NCBI GenBank assembly: GCA_035352635.1 | Contig: DAOPYA010000040.1 | Location: 1 to 38,401 of the forward strand | DNA from: Rifleibacterium sp035352635 | GTDB lineage: Bacteria; Muiribacteriota; Ozemobacteria; Ozemobacterales; Ozemobacteraceae | Direction of reading: 5' to 3' | Length of the DNA stretch: 38,401 nucleotides | Shown: in pieces, positions 24,797-32,259 of the stretch | Position numbering within the stretch: position 1 is the stretch's first letter | Layout: every line of letters begins with the position of its first letter | The notes under the pieces: model-generated | Databases searched by the model: none | Seen by the model: only the letters and a program-made list of their open reading frames with translations | Told to the model about the DNA's origin: nothing | Translations under genes and position numbers: made by a program

Positions 24797-25738
24797 TCAC
24801 AATAAATGTTGAGCTTTCAGACGACGGTAATCTTCAATAACCCCATCGATACCTGTTGAGAGAGATATTTTCGGCGAAAAGCCCAATTCCGTAATTCGCG
24901 AGACATCCAGGCATTTTCGCAGCATTCCATCAGGTTTTGAGGGGTCCCAGTCGATCCTGCCCGAAAAACCGGTCTTTTCTGCAATCAGGCCGGCAAGTTC
25001 CTTTATTGAAAGGTCTTTTCCTGAGCCAACATTGATTACCTCAGAAGAATCATAATTTTCCATCAGAAAAACTACCGCCCTGGCGAGATCATCAACATGC
25101 AAAAACTCGCGCCTGGCGACCCCGCTTCCCCACAGGGTGATTTCACGCACTCCATTATCAGCAGCATCTGAGAAGCGCTTGACCAGAGATGAAAGAACGT
25201 GCGAATTTTCGAGATCAAAAGAATCGCCAGGCCCATACAAATTGCATGGCATCGGACAAATCGCCTGCAATCCATACTGGCGATGAAAATAGTTCACCAG
25301 TTTCAAGCCCGAAATTTTGGCCAGAGCGTAACCCTCATTAGTTGGTTCAAGCGGGCCGGTCAGCAGATATTCTTCTTTGATCGGCTGGGGGCATTCTCTC
25401 GGGTAAATACAGGAACTGCCGAGAAAACAGATTTTTTTAACCTTTGCCAGATGGCTCTCTTTGATCACATTGTTCTGAATCATCAGATTGTCATAAAGAA
25501 ATTCGGCAGGAAATGTCATATTGGCCTTGATGCCACCGACTTTTGCCGCCGCAAGAAAAACGTAATCAGGTTTTTCAGATGCAAAGAAGCCCTTTACGGC
25601 AGCTGAATCACGCAGATCAAGATCTTTCGAGGTTCTCGATATAAGGTTGTCAAAACCCTTTGCCTTCAGACATCGCATAATTGACGAACCAACCATGCCT
25701 TTGTGACCGGCAATATATATCTTTGAATGTTTTTCCAT
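24797..25738 (-). CDS. fcl: GDP-L-fucose synthase (or GDP-colitose synthase, ColC-type)
   Basis: A 313-residue bifunctional epimerase/reductase of the GMER family. Seen: IYIAGHKGMVGSSIMR (NADP-binding), LGSSCIYPRECPQPI, the catalytic Y-x3-K in EGYALAKISG, and PCNLYGPGDSFDLENSHVL. Fcl converts GDP-4-keto-6-deoxymannose to GDP-L-fucose; the homologous ColC converts the 3-deoxy product of ColD to GDP-L-colitose. Sequence alone does not separate them here, and the presence of a ColD-like gene keeps both open. No GDP-mannose 4,6-dehydratase (gmd), needed by either route, lies in the window. Only a weak ribosome site is seen. Confidence 0.88.
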   Translation of the reverse strand: MEKHSKIYIAGHKGMVGSSIMRCLKAKGFDNLISRTSKDLDLRDSAAVKGFFASEKPDYVFLAAAKVGGIKANMTFPAEFLYDNLMIQNNVIKESHLAKVKKICFLGSSCIYPRECPQPIKEEYLLTGPLEPTNEGYALAKISGLKLVNYFHRQYGLQAICPMPCNLYGPGDSFDLENSHVLSSLVKRFSDAADNGVREITLWGSGVARREFLHVDDLARAVVFLMENYDSSEVINVGSGKDLSIKELAGLIAEKTGFSGRIDWDPSKPDGMLRKCLDVSRITELGFSPKISLSTGIDGVIEDYRRLKAQHLL

Positions 25739-25926
25739 TTAATGCCCCATTCTCTGGTTCAGTTGAAAACTTCACATTTCATGCTGTTTAAAAACCAGAT
25801 GTAATCACGCAAAGTTTAATAAACATGGGTATAAAATGCAATGTAAATGCAGTAATTTACGTCTTCACTTTTGCAAAATTTTACCAAAGCCGGGCAACTG
25901 GCTTAAAAAAACTATCGCAAAAAAAT

Positions 25927-26856
25927 TCAAAGCTGTTCGGCCATTGAGAATGGAGCTTTCCAGCCAATTTCGCGCGTTATCAGGCTTGAATCAACAGGCA
26001 GCGAGCCTGTCAGCTTGGCAACCCTCAAGTTGAAGCCCGGCAGGCGGCGGGCCAGATTCCATAACCAATCGGGCATTGAAAAAATCCGGCATGAGGGATT
26101 GTATGCCTTTGCCAGTCTGGCAACCAGTTCAGAGGTGGAAATTTCTTCACCGTCAGAAACCAGGTAAATCTTGCCGGCAGCCACCTCTGAAAGAATCACA
26201 GCCTCGATTGCCGACGCCATGTTCTTAACCCCGAGAAGACTGCGACGGTTGGTCAGACCACCAAGTGGCAGACAAGGCATACGTCGCACCAGCCTTATCA
26301 GACTTGCGAGATTGCCCTTTACGCAAGGGCCATAAATGAGTGGGGGCCGCAGAATGACCAACTTCATGTCAGAGGCGGCGGCGATTTTCTGAAGCTCTAT
26401 CTCGGCCTTGAACTTCGATAAACCATAGGGGTGAACCGGGTTGCACGCAAAACTTTCGTTCAAAGGCTCATCATGCGAGGTGGTTAACATCGCAGAGATG
26501 CTGCTTATGAACACAAAAGTCTTCACACCAGCCTTGACTGCCTGTTGGGCAAGATTTACCGAACCATCGAGATTGGTTTCAAAATATAACTGCTGATCGT
26601 CGGCACTCTCATTCATCTGATGCGCACGACCGGCGAGATGAACGACGACGTCAACTCCGGCAACCGCATCACCCCAGTGCGTAAAACTGTTGATTTTCGA
26701 TATCGGGCAGAATTCTACCCCCGAAATTTCGGGGGCATGCCGGCTGGCTGCAATCACATGGTAACCATGTTCTACAAACCATGGCGCTGCAGTTTGGCCT
26801 ACAAAACCGGTAACACCGGTCATCATTATCTTCAAACTTTTTTCCATTACGCGCAT
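25927..26856 (-). CDS. WbpV/WreQ-like nucleotide-sugar SDR
   Basis: A 309-residue extended SDR. Seen: MMTGVTGFVGQTAA (nucleotide-binding), VVHLAGRAHQMNE, the SSIS segment, Y-G-L-S-K (Y-x3-K), RPPLIYGPCVKGN and NRRSLLGVKNMASAIEA. This combination is typical of UDP-2-acetamido-2,6-dideoxyhexulose 4-reductases and related UDP-HexNAc 4-epimerases (WbpV family), which often supply the first sugar of an O-antigen unit. The partner initiating transferase is not in the window. The start may be ATG at 26856 or 26847; neither has a good ribosome site. Confidence 0.78.
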   Translation of the reverse strand: MRVMEKSLKIMMTGVTGFVGQTAAPWFVEHGYHVIAASRHAPEISGVEFCPISKINSFTHWGDAVAGVDVVVHLAGRAHQMNESADDQQLYFETNLDGSVNLAQQAVKAGVKTFVFISSISAMLTTSHDEPLNESFACNPVHPYGLSKFKAEIELQKIAAASDMKLVILRPPLIYGPCVKGNLASLIRLVRRMPCLPLGGLTNRRSLLGVKNMASAIEAVILSEVAAGKIYLVSDGEEISTSELVARLAKAYNPSCRIFSMPDWLWNLARRLPGFNLRVAKLTGSLPVDSSLITREIGWKAPFSMAEQL

Positions 26857-27179
26857 GAATCGGCATATGCGGGCAATTTATTAATAAATCAGCCTGAAAA
26901 AACTTACTGACCCCGCAAAGAGCGAGGTTAATAAATCAGCCGTAAGGAGCTCTCGCGAAATTACCCTCGGTGAATTGCACCACAGAAGCCCTATTATGGC
27001 GCCAAATCTTTGCATCCCGACCCGACTGCACCTAAATACTTAGTCAGCTTATAAAAAAACTGTCGAAAGACTGGTTGGCGCACGCCGAAAAAGGGTTTCA
27101 GTGCTTAACAAAACTGAAACAGCGGGCGCAAAAATATAACCGGTTTTAAAGCGGTGACGGAAAAGAGAAAAAGCAGTGA
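26857..27179. other. Non-coding gap with a 14-bp direct repeat
   Basis: No gene is seen between the WbpV-like and FmdB genes. TTAATAAATCAGCC occurs exactly at 26881-26894 and 26928-26941, either side of a short GC-rich CCCCGC/GCGAGG inverted segment. It lies just upstream of the WbpV-like gene and could be regulatory. Confidence 0.4.
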
Positions 27180-27560
27180 TCAGGCGGCCTGAGCAGCGGG
27201 GGTTGCCGGGGTAATCGGGCCGGTGGTGGCAGCGGCGGCCGGTTTGGCGGCGGCTGGCGTTGCTTCGGGCTTTGATTCAGCGGTGCCGGCGGCCGGGGCC
27301 TCGGATTTGCCGGGGGCGGTCGGGGCGGCGGTTGCAGTACTGCCATTGCTGCCGTCTTTTTTCTTGGCTTCGAGGTAGCCAGAATCACGGTAGTCGGTCG
27401 AATAAAAACCCGAGCCTTTAAAAATGACAGAGCTGGCAGAAAGAAGCTTGTTGCCGGCTGCGCCACAGGCGGGGCAATGCTGCGGTTCGGTGCTCATCAT
27501 TGAATGAAAGGCATCAAAAATCTTTTCACACTTTGTGCAGCGATAATTATAGGTTGGCAT
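27180..27560 (-). CDS. FmdB-family zinc-ribbon protein
   Basis: A 126-residue small cytosolic protein. Residues 1-45 are the FmdB/CxxC regulatory-type zinc ribbon: MPTYNYRCTKCEKIFD, then HCPACGAAGNKLL, with two C-x2-C pairs. The segment GSGFYSTDYR after it is also standard in the family. The rest (about 70-126) is an Ala/Pro/Thr-rich tail of low complexity. GGAGG lies 9 bases before the ATG. The role of the family is not settled. Its position directly behind a CIRCE element places it under HrcA heat-shock control, an inference from the operator. Confidence 0.9.
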   Translation of the reverse strand: MPTYNYRCTKCEKIFDAFHSMMSTEPQHCPACGAAGNKLLSASSVIFKGSGFYSTDYRDSGYLEAKKKDGSNGSTATAAPTAPGKSEAPAAGTAESKPEATPAAAKPAAAATTGPITPATPAAQAA

Positions 27561-27590
27561 CTGACCTTTCCTCCGTGATGATTTTAAAAA

Positions 27591-27617
27591 TTAGCACTCA
27601 AGATTATCGAGTGCTAA
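27591..27617 (-). promoter_or_regulatory. CIRCE operator (HrcA-binding site)
   Basis: A perfect consensus CIRCE: TTAGCACTC, nine bases, GAGTGCTAA. It lies 31 bp before the FmdB gene start. On the coding strand its spacer contains GATAAT, a possible -10 box, so HrcA binding would block transcription there. It begins 7 bp after the methyltransferase stop. Confidence 0.95.
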
Positions 27618-27624
27618 TAAACTA

Positions 27625-29742
27625 TCATAAGCCCGCCGCTTGTTCAAGAAAATTATCAAACGCCTGCAACAGCCCAGTTGGGTCATCGGGCAGGTCATAG
27701 CAACTGCAAACCAGTCTGTTAAGCCTTGAAAAACAGGCACTGTATGCAGAGCTGCCGACCGGTTCAGCAGATAATTGCCCGGCACATTCGGCAACCGCTG
27801 CGAACAAATCGGCATTAAAAGGCGGCAACGGCACCTGCCGCATCTGGGTCACAGTAATATGAAAACTGTGAAACTGGCTGCTGAACCAGGCATTAACGGG
27901 CAGACTGTTGAGCAGACCTGCTAAAAAGAGCAGCGGGTAATCGGCAGATTCTGAAACTATATAAGAAAGAGAATTTTTCGGAAAATAACCGCCTCCATCA
28001 TAAGCGACCACCAGCCGCATCTTCAGCTTCTCATTGCGAATGTTCTGATAGAGAAGCTTCGGCCCTGAAAAAAGCTTCTCATTACCGGCATACACCAGGT
28101 GCGGGCCATAATCGAGGTAGTTTCCCTCATAATTTATTTTGAACGGCGCAAGCTCGCGGCCGCGCAATACCGGCCGATGCCGGTCACTGAGCTTTCGGTC
28201 ACTCACAAACCGCGAAACTTTGCCGCCACGTTGCATTGATTCCTGAATGCCAACCCCGATCTTACTGGCATCGCCGAGCTTGCGGCTGCCAACCTGCATT
28301 TTTGCAAAAGCGGCCCGCAGGGTCTCAGGCACAATCGCCTGCCGCAAACCATTGCCGCCCGGAAAAACATCGGCTGGGCAGCTGTATTCTCGCTGCCAGC
28401 CACGTTCTTCACTGTAGTCTGAAGCCACCTTCACCAGATAGTCAGGCGAGCAAAAAGTTGCCGACTGAATAGCCTTCCGGGCAAAGGTCACGACCGGCAG
28501 AACCCCTGGCGCCTGAACGAAAAAGCGTGCAGGCAGAAGCATCAAGGCCTGAACGCAATGCTCGGCGAACAGGTGATTCCGTATTTTTCGGCACTGGTGG
28601 TTAACCAGCCATGTATGCGAAGTCAGCATGATAAGTTGGCCGCCCGGCACCAGGGCCTTTAACCCGGCCTCAAGAAAAAAGGTGTAGAGATCTTTTTCGC
28701 CTTCGCCGGTCTGATAAAGCCCGGCCAAACGCTCTTTAAAAGATTCTTCAAGATTGACCCGGTAGGGAGGATTGCCGATCACCAGGTCGAATTCTGCCTC
28801 GGGGGGCTGCAAAAGAAAATCACGGTGCGCGAGCACGGGCCAACCCTGCCCCGGAAACGCACAAATCAGGCGGGTAAGGCAGATCAACAAAGCCGGCAGA
28901 TCAATATCGAAACCGAAAAGTTGCGATAAAAACCCAGAACCCGGGCCCTGAGCCTGCCGAAGGGCCGATGTGAGATGGCTTTGACCTGACTGGTCGCTTC
29001 GGCTTCGCTCAGCGACCGGGGGGACCGGTGCGACCGGCGAGGCCGAAGAACCCGGGCCCTGAGCTTGTCGAAGGGCAGATGTGAGAGAGCTTTGACCTGA
29101 CTGGTCGCTTCGACTTCGCTCAGCGACCGGTGAGAGCGAAGAACCCGCGCCCTTGCTCGTGGCAGCCATGCGACGGGCAATCGCCATGAGAAAACTGCCG
29201 TCACCGCAAGCCGGGTCGAGCACCCGGCCGCTTTGCCCGGCAAAATCAGGGCTGCCAGCCTTGCAGGCCAGGTCTGCCATGCCCGCCAGTCGATCAGCGA
29301 GAGCCTCGGGGGTGTAGAACTGCCCAGTGCTGCGTTTGCGTTTCTGGTCGCGGCATTCGAGGTCTGGCACCAGCCCGTCGGCCACTTGTTTGTGAATTAT
29401 TTCGCAATCACAGAGCGGCAAAAACATCTCAACCAGAGCCGCCGGAGCACCCAGGCACCGCAAAATATCTGCTGGCGTCTGGCCACGTAGTTGACCCGGT
29501 ATGCACCCAAGCATCTGACCTTGCGCCCGGCCAGATAGCTGGCCCAAAGTTTGACCCAGCATTTGACCTGGCGCTTGACCCGGCGTCTTACCAATAGCCA
29601 ACCCGGGAGCCTGCCCCTGCGTTTGCCCTTGCGTCTGCCCCGTGGTCACGCCGAAGGTGGCGTTAATCGTGGCAGCGAACCAGGCAAATAGGGTTGTGGT
29701 CGTTGGTTGATTGCGAATCGGTTTCACCATGCGTAGCAACAT
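27625..29742 (-). CDS. N6-adenine DNA methyltransferase (Eco57I/TaqI-like) with repeat insertions
   Basis: A 705-residue class I methyltransferase. Seen: TGQFYTPEALAD (N-terminal motif), motif I VLDPACGDGSF at 174-184, FGFDID at 276-281 and the gamma/beta-class catalytic NPPY at 324-327. A C-terminal target-recognition-like region extends to about 690. Residues 34-90 are a run of four-residue xxGQ repeats. Between motif I and FGFDID, residues about 197-270 are an insertion encoded by two repeat copies (28937-29019, 29048-29130). No nuclease motif (PD-ExK) is seen, so this looks like a solitary or type IIG-derived methyltransferase. The start is uncertain (ATG at 29742 or 29730), with no clear ribosome site. 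Confidence 0.85.
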   Translation of the reverse strand: MLLRMVKPIRNQPTTTTLFAWFAATINATFGVTTGQTQGQTQGQAPGLAIGKTPGQAPGQMLGQTLGQLSGRAQGQMLGCIPGQLRGQTPADILRCLGAPAALVEMFLPLCDCEIIHKQVADGLVPDLECRDQKRKRSTGQFYTPEALADRLAGMADLACKAGSPDFAGQSGRVLDPACGDGSFLMAIARRMAATSKGAGSSLSPVAERSRSDQSGQSSLTSALRQAQGPGSSASPVAPVPPVAERSRSDQSGQSHLTSALRQAQGPGSGFLSQLFGFDIDLPALLICLTRLICAFPGQGWPVLAHRDFLLQPPEAEFDLVIGNPPYRVNLEESFKERLAGLYQTGEGEKDLYTFFLEAGLKALVPGGQLIMLTSHTWLVNHQCRKIRNHLFAEHCVQALMLLPARFFVQAPGVLPVVTFARKAIQSATFCSPDYLVKVASDYSEERGWQREYSCPADVFPGGNGLRQAIVPETLRAAFAKMQVGSRKLGDASKIGVGIQESMQRGGKVSRFVSDRKLSDRHRPVLRGRELAPFKINYEGNYLDYGPHLVYAGNEKLFSGPKLLYQNIRNEKLKMRLVVAYDGGGYFPKNSLSYIVSESADYPLLFLAGLLNSLPVNAWFSSQFHSFHITVTQMRQVPLPPFNADLFAAVAECAGQLSAEPVGSSAYSACFSRLNRLVCSCYDLPDDPTGLLQAFDNFLEQAAGL
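28937..29019 (-). repeat. 83-bp palindromic repeat inside the methyltransferase, copy 1
   Basis: Each copy has a CCCTGAGC..GAAGGGC hairpin at one end and a GGTCGCT..AGCGACC hairpin at the other. The coding strand reads through in frame as VAERSRSDQSGQ...LRQAQGP. This dispersed sequence type is seen in several bacterial phyla and resembles a mobile intergenic repeat. It is about 85 percent identical to copy 2 by eye. Confidence 0.8.
29048..29130 (-). repeat. 83-bp palindromic repeat inside the methyltransferase, copy 2
   Basis: Second copy, the same length as the first and offset by 111 bp (37 codons), so the reading frame is preserved across both. It carries the same two hairpins. The first hairpin reads CCTGAGCTTGTCGAAGGG instead of the GCCTGCC version in copy 1. 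Confidence 0.8.
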
Positions 29743-29777
29743 CCAAAACTTTAAAAATTACCAACCTGTTATATAAA

Positions 29778-29807
29778 CGTAGGGGTTCAACATGTTGAAC
29801 CCCTACG
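29778..29807. repeat. 30-bp perfect palindrome (REP-like)
   Basis: CGTAGGGGTTCAA, the centre CATG and TTGAACCCCTACG form a perfect palindrome between the methyltransferase and Wzz genes. It shares GTAGGG/CCCTAC ends with the palindrome at 4397-4425 beside the RAYT remnant. It may also stop transcription from the operon upstream. Confidence 0.75.
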
Positions 29808-29818
29808 CGTATTGCAAT

Positions 29819-29874
29819 AAATCAGGCCGACGATTGCCGGCGGTTGAAATCAGACGGTCAATTGCCGGCCGCTG
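29819..29874. repeat. 28-bp tandem repeat, two copies plus a partial third
   Basis: 29819-29846 and 29847-29874 are imperfect copies starting AAATCAG and containing ATTGCCGGC. A partial third copy (AAATCAGG) runs into the stop region of the Wzz gene. Confidence 0.65.
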
Positions 29875-29877
29875 AAA

Positions 29878-31116
29878 TCAGGCTGTCTTGCCTGATTCGG
29901 CCTGCTGCTTTTCTTGTTCTTTGCGGCGTCTGACGAATTCAATGAGAAACGCGGCAAAGACCCCAAGCACACCGGCGCTCAGACCGGCCAGAATGACCAT
30001 GATCGAACGGCGTGGCTTCGACTTGACCTCGGGCGCCCTGGGCTGGTCGATCACTTCAAACTGACTTCCCTCTTCGGCTTCAGCGATCTTGGCCATTTCG
30101 TATTGCTCGGTCAACACGCCGAATACCTTCTCTTTAACTTTGAGATTGCGCATCAGTCGCGCAAAGTCAAGCGCCAGATCAGGAAGGGCCGCCAGACTCT
30201 TTTCAACCAAAACTATTTCTTTCTGCAAAGCCTCGATCTTGGCCTGTTCAGCGACTTTCTGTGCTTCGACCTTTACGAGTTCAGGCATGCTGCCCGAAGA
30301 TTTCAGCAGGCTTTCCTGCATCTGCAGCGAAACGCCGGCACCGACCTTCTCGGCTTCGAGTTTGGCAAGACTTTCGATGATGGTTTCAGACTGCCTTTCG
30401 ATGGCAAACATCTTGTGTTTGTCCTGAAAATCCTTGAATTCATTCTCGGCCACCGCAAGCTCACGGCTGACAATGGCAAGCTGCTGCTCGATGAACACGC
30501 GCTTTTCTTTCTGCGGGCCGCGCGCGAAGCTGCTCAGGTAATCAATATAAGCCCCGGCAATTTCGGCCGAGGTAGATGCCGACATGGTTTCAGCCGAAAT
30601 GGTTATCAGCCCATCCTTGTCTTTATCAACCGAAACAATCTGATTGATGGTCTTCAGAACGTTGTCATACTTGATTTTATCAGGTTCTGGCGGGTTATCG
30701 CCAACAATCGCCGGGTTGGTCGCGATGCCAAACCGCGCAATGATGCGATCGCTCATCGTGCGGCTCTTCAGATAAACCATCAGATATTCGGCGCCGCCAC
30801 CACCGCCGCCCAGGCCGGGTATCATACCCGCGAACGGCAGACTGCTCAGCGCACTGAGCTTGCTGTTAGAGTGCACAAAAATCGTAGCGCTCGCCTTAAA
30901 GTGATTCGGCAGCATCAGACTATAGACGGCGACCACCAGGGCGACGATCACCGGCATGACCACCACAAGTTTCCAGTGTTTAACCAGCACCCTGAACAGC
31001 TCGAAAAGGTCGATTTCGTCTTCTTCAAGGCCCATGAGAATCTCACGCTTGAGAAGCTCTTCTTTGACCTCTTTCTTCAGCTGTTCGGGGTTGATATCGT
31101 TGAACTTTTCTGTCAT
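29878..31116 (-). CDS. Wzz/GumC-type polysaccharide co-polymerase
   Basis: A 412-residue inner-membrane protein with two membrane segments (about 48-68 and 372-394) and a long coiled-coil periplasmic region between, the layout of chain-length determinants. Near the second helix a Pro-rich segment (VIDQPRAPEVKSKPRRS) matches the conserved Wzz motif. There is no kinase domain. Early in the periplasmic domain a run of six glycines (GLGGGGGGAE) is notable. It starts only 3 bp after the KOW-like protein gene and is the last gene of the DUF6754/MutL-type operon. It probably controls glycan chain length or export together with the flippase locus. Confidence 0.88.
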   Translation of the reverse strand: MTEKFNDINPEQLKKEVKEELLKREILMGLEEDEIDLFELFRVLVKHWKLVVVMPVIVALVVAVYSLMLPNHFKASATIFVHSNSKLSALSSLPFAGMIPGLGGGGGGAEYLMVYLKSRTMSDRIIARFGIATNPAIVGDNPPEPDKIKYDNVLKTINQIVSVDKDKDGLITISAETMSASTSAEIAGAYIDYLSSFARGPQKEKRVFIEQQLAIVSRELAVAENEFKDFQDKHKMFAIERQSETIIESLAKLEAEKVGAGVSLQMQESLLKSSGSMPELVKVEAQKVAEQAKIEALQKEIVLVEKSLAALPDLALDFARLMRNLKVKEKVFGVLTEQYEMAKIAEAEEGSQFEVIDQPRAPEVKSKPRRSIMVILAGLSAGVLGVFAAFLIEFVRRRKEQEKQQAESGKTA

Positions 31117-31119
31117 GGT

Positions 31120-32241
31120 TTATTCTTCGATGATTTCGACGTTGGCGCGTGGCAGCACGAACTTCTCGCCTGAAGTGGTCTGAATCTCTACGACACGAAC
31201 CTTGGCCTCGGAAGGAATGATCACCGGCTTCTCGGGCAGCGAGACCACTTTAGCGACTTCGCCGAAATGTGGCTGCCTGATGATACGCACGTGACTGCCG
31301 ATCGTCATGCCGTTATTCGGGGCATGGCGTTGTTCGTTAATGTTGGCTACTTCCATCGGAATTACGACTTCGGGTCTGATAACCCCGGCGCGAATCTGCG
31401 TTGCGCCGTTGATTGAGGCCTTACGCCCTTCTGCGCCCTTCAGCAGGTCGAAAGTTTTCTTCGCCATGTTGATCTGGCCGAAACCTTCGGTTACCACAAG
31501 GGTAATGCCCTTGTCTTCGGTGCCGGTAATCGCGACGCCGAGGTCATAGCCGAGAAATTCCTTGAGATCGTGGGCATCGTAACCACCGACAATCACGCCT
31601 TTGGCGCCGACTTCAACAGCCCGGGCAAGCGCGGCAGCGGTGACCAGCGAGCCGCCGACCACGATTTTTCCCTGATGCTCGATTTTGATTGCATCTTTGT
31701 CGAGAACATCAGAAGGGTCTTTGGCAGCCATTACCAGGTTACCGATAACTTCGCCGCCGATGCCGAAAATGCCCTGAATGAACGAAGCCACGGTATTAAC
31801 CTTGACGCCTTCATCGGGGTAGATTTCGTCAACGATGCCATCAACGTAGGCATGCACTTCGACCGGAATCGGCGGTTCACGCAGAATCGCCTGGCCGGTA
31901 ACCGTTGACAGGCTTTCGATGGTGCCTGAGATCGTCGAACGCACGTAAGTCTTGAAAAAACCGAAGAAACCTTGAGTTTCGGCGATTACATCATCTTTTT
32001 TAACGAAATCGCCCTCTTTTTTCACGAGGAAATCCGTGATTTCGCGGGCTTCGCAACCGAGCAGGTTAGCGACGTTCAGCGGGTAAACGTTGCCGGGCAG
32101 GTCAGTCGAAGCAACAACCGTTTCAGCAGTGACCTTGTCGCCCTTTTTAACGAGCACCTGGCCTTTAAGAGGCAATTTGCGATCTTTTTCGACCAGGGTT
32201 CTTGCTACAATCTTGAGACCGGGGGTATATGCACTAGCCAT
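31120..32241 (-). CDS. Barrel-sandwich and KOW-like soluble protein of the MutL/DUF6754 operon
   Basis: A 373-residue protein with no signal peptide or membrane helix. The N-terminal part has lipoyl/RnfC-like barrel-sandwich character (GQVLVKKGDKVTAETVVAST, repeated as KKEGDFVKKDDVIAET), but no biotinylation or lipoylation lysine motif is certain. A central alpha/beta part follows (VVGGSLVTAAALARAVEVGAKGVIVGGY), and the C-terminal HVRIIRQPHFGEVAKVVSLP looks like a KOW/SH3 barrel. AAGGA precedes the ATG by about 10 bases. It lies 18 bp downstream of the ASKHA ATPase gene, so the two are probably translated together. Function unknown; an adaptor to the ATPase is a guess. Confidence 0.75.
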   Translation of the reverse strand: MASAYTPGLKIVARTLVEKDRKLPLKGQVLVKKGDKVTAETVVASTDLPGNVYPLNVANLLGCEAREITDFLVKKEGDFVKKDDVIAETQGFFGFFKTYVRSTISGTIESLSTVTGQAILREPPIPVEVHAYVDGIVDEIYPDEGVKVNTVASFIQGIFGIGGEVIGNLVMAAKDPSDVLDKDAIKIEHQGKIVVGGSLVTAAALARAVEVGAKGVIVGGYDAHDLKEFLGYDLGVAITGTEDKGITLVVTEGFGQINMAKKTFDLLKGAEGRKASINGATQIRAGVIRPEVVIPMEVANINEQRHAPNNGMTIGSHVRIIRQPHFGEVAKVVSLPEKPVIIPSEAKVRVVEIQTTSGEKFVLPRANVEIIEE

Positions 32242-32259
32242 TTTTCAGTGTCCTTTCGC

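Noticed and set aside
27625..29742. Complete restriction-modification system
   Set aside because: No nuclease motif in the protein and no neighbouring restriction gene.
29914..31173. Long plus-strand open frame opposite the Wzz gene
   Set aside because: Low-complexity, His/Phe/Arg-rich translation with no domain; it is the complement of a convincing two-helix Wzz protein.
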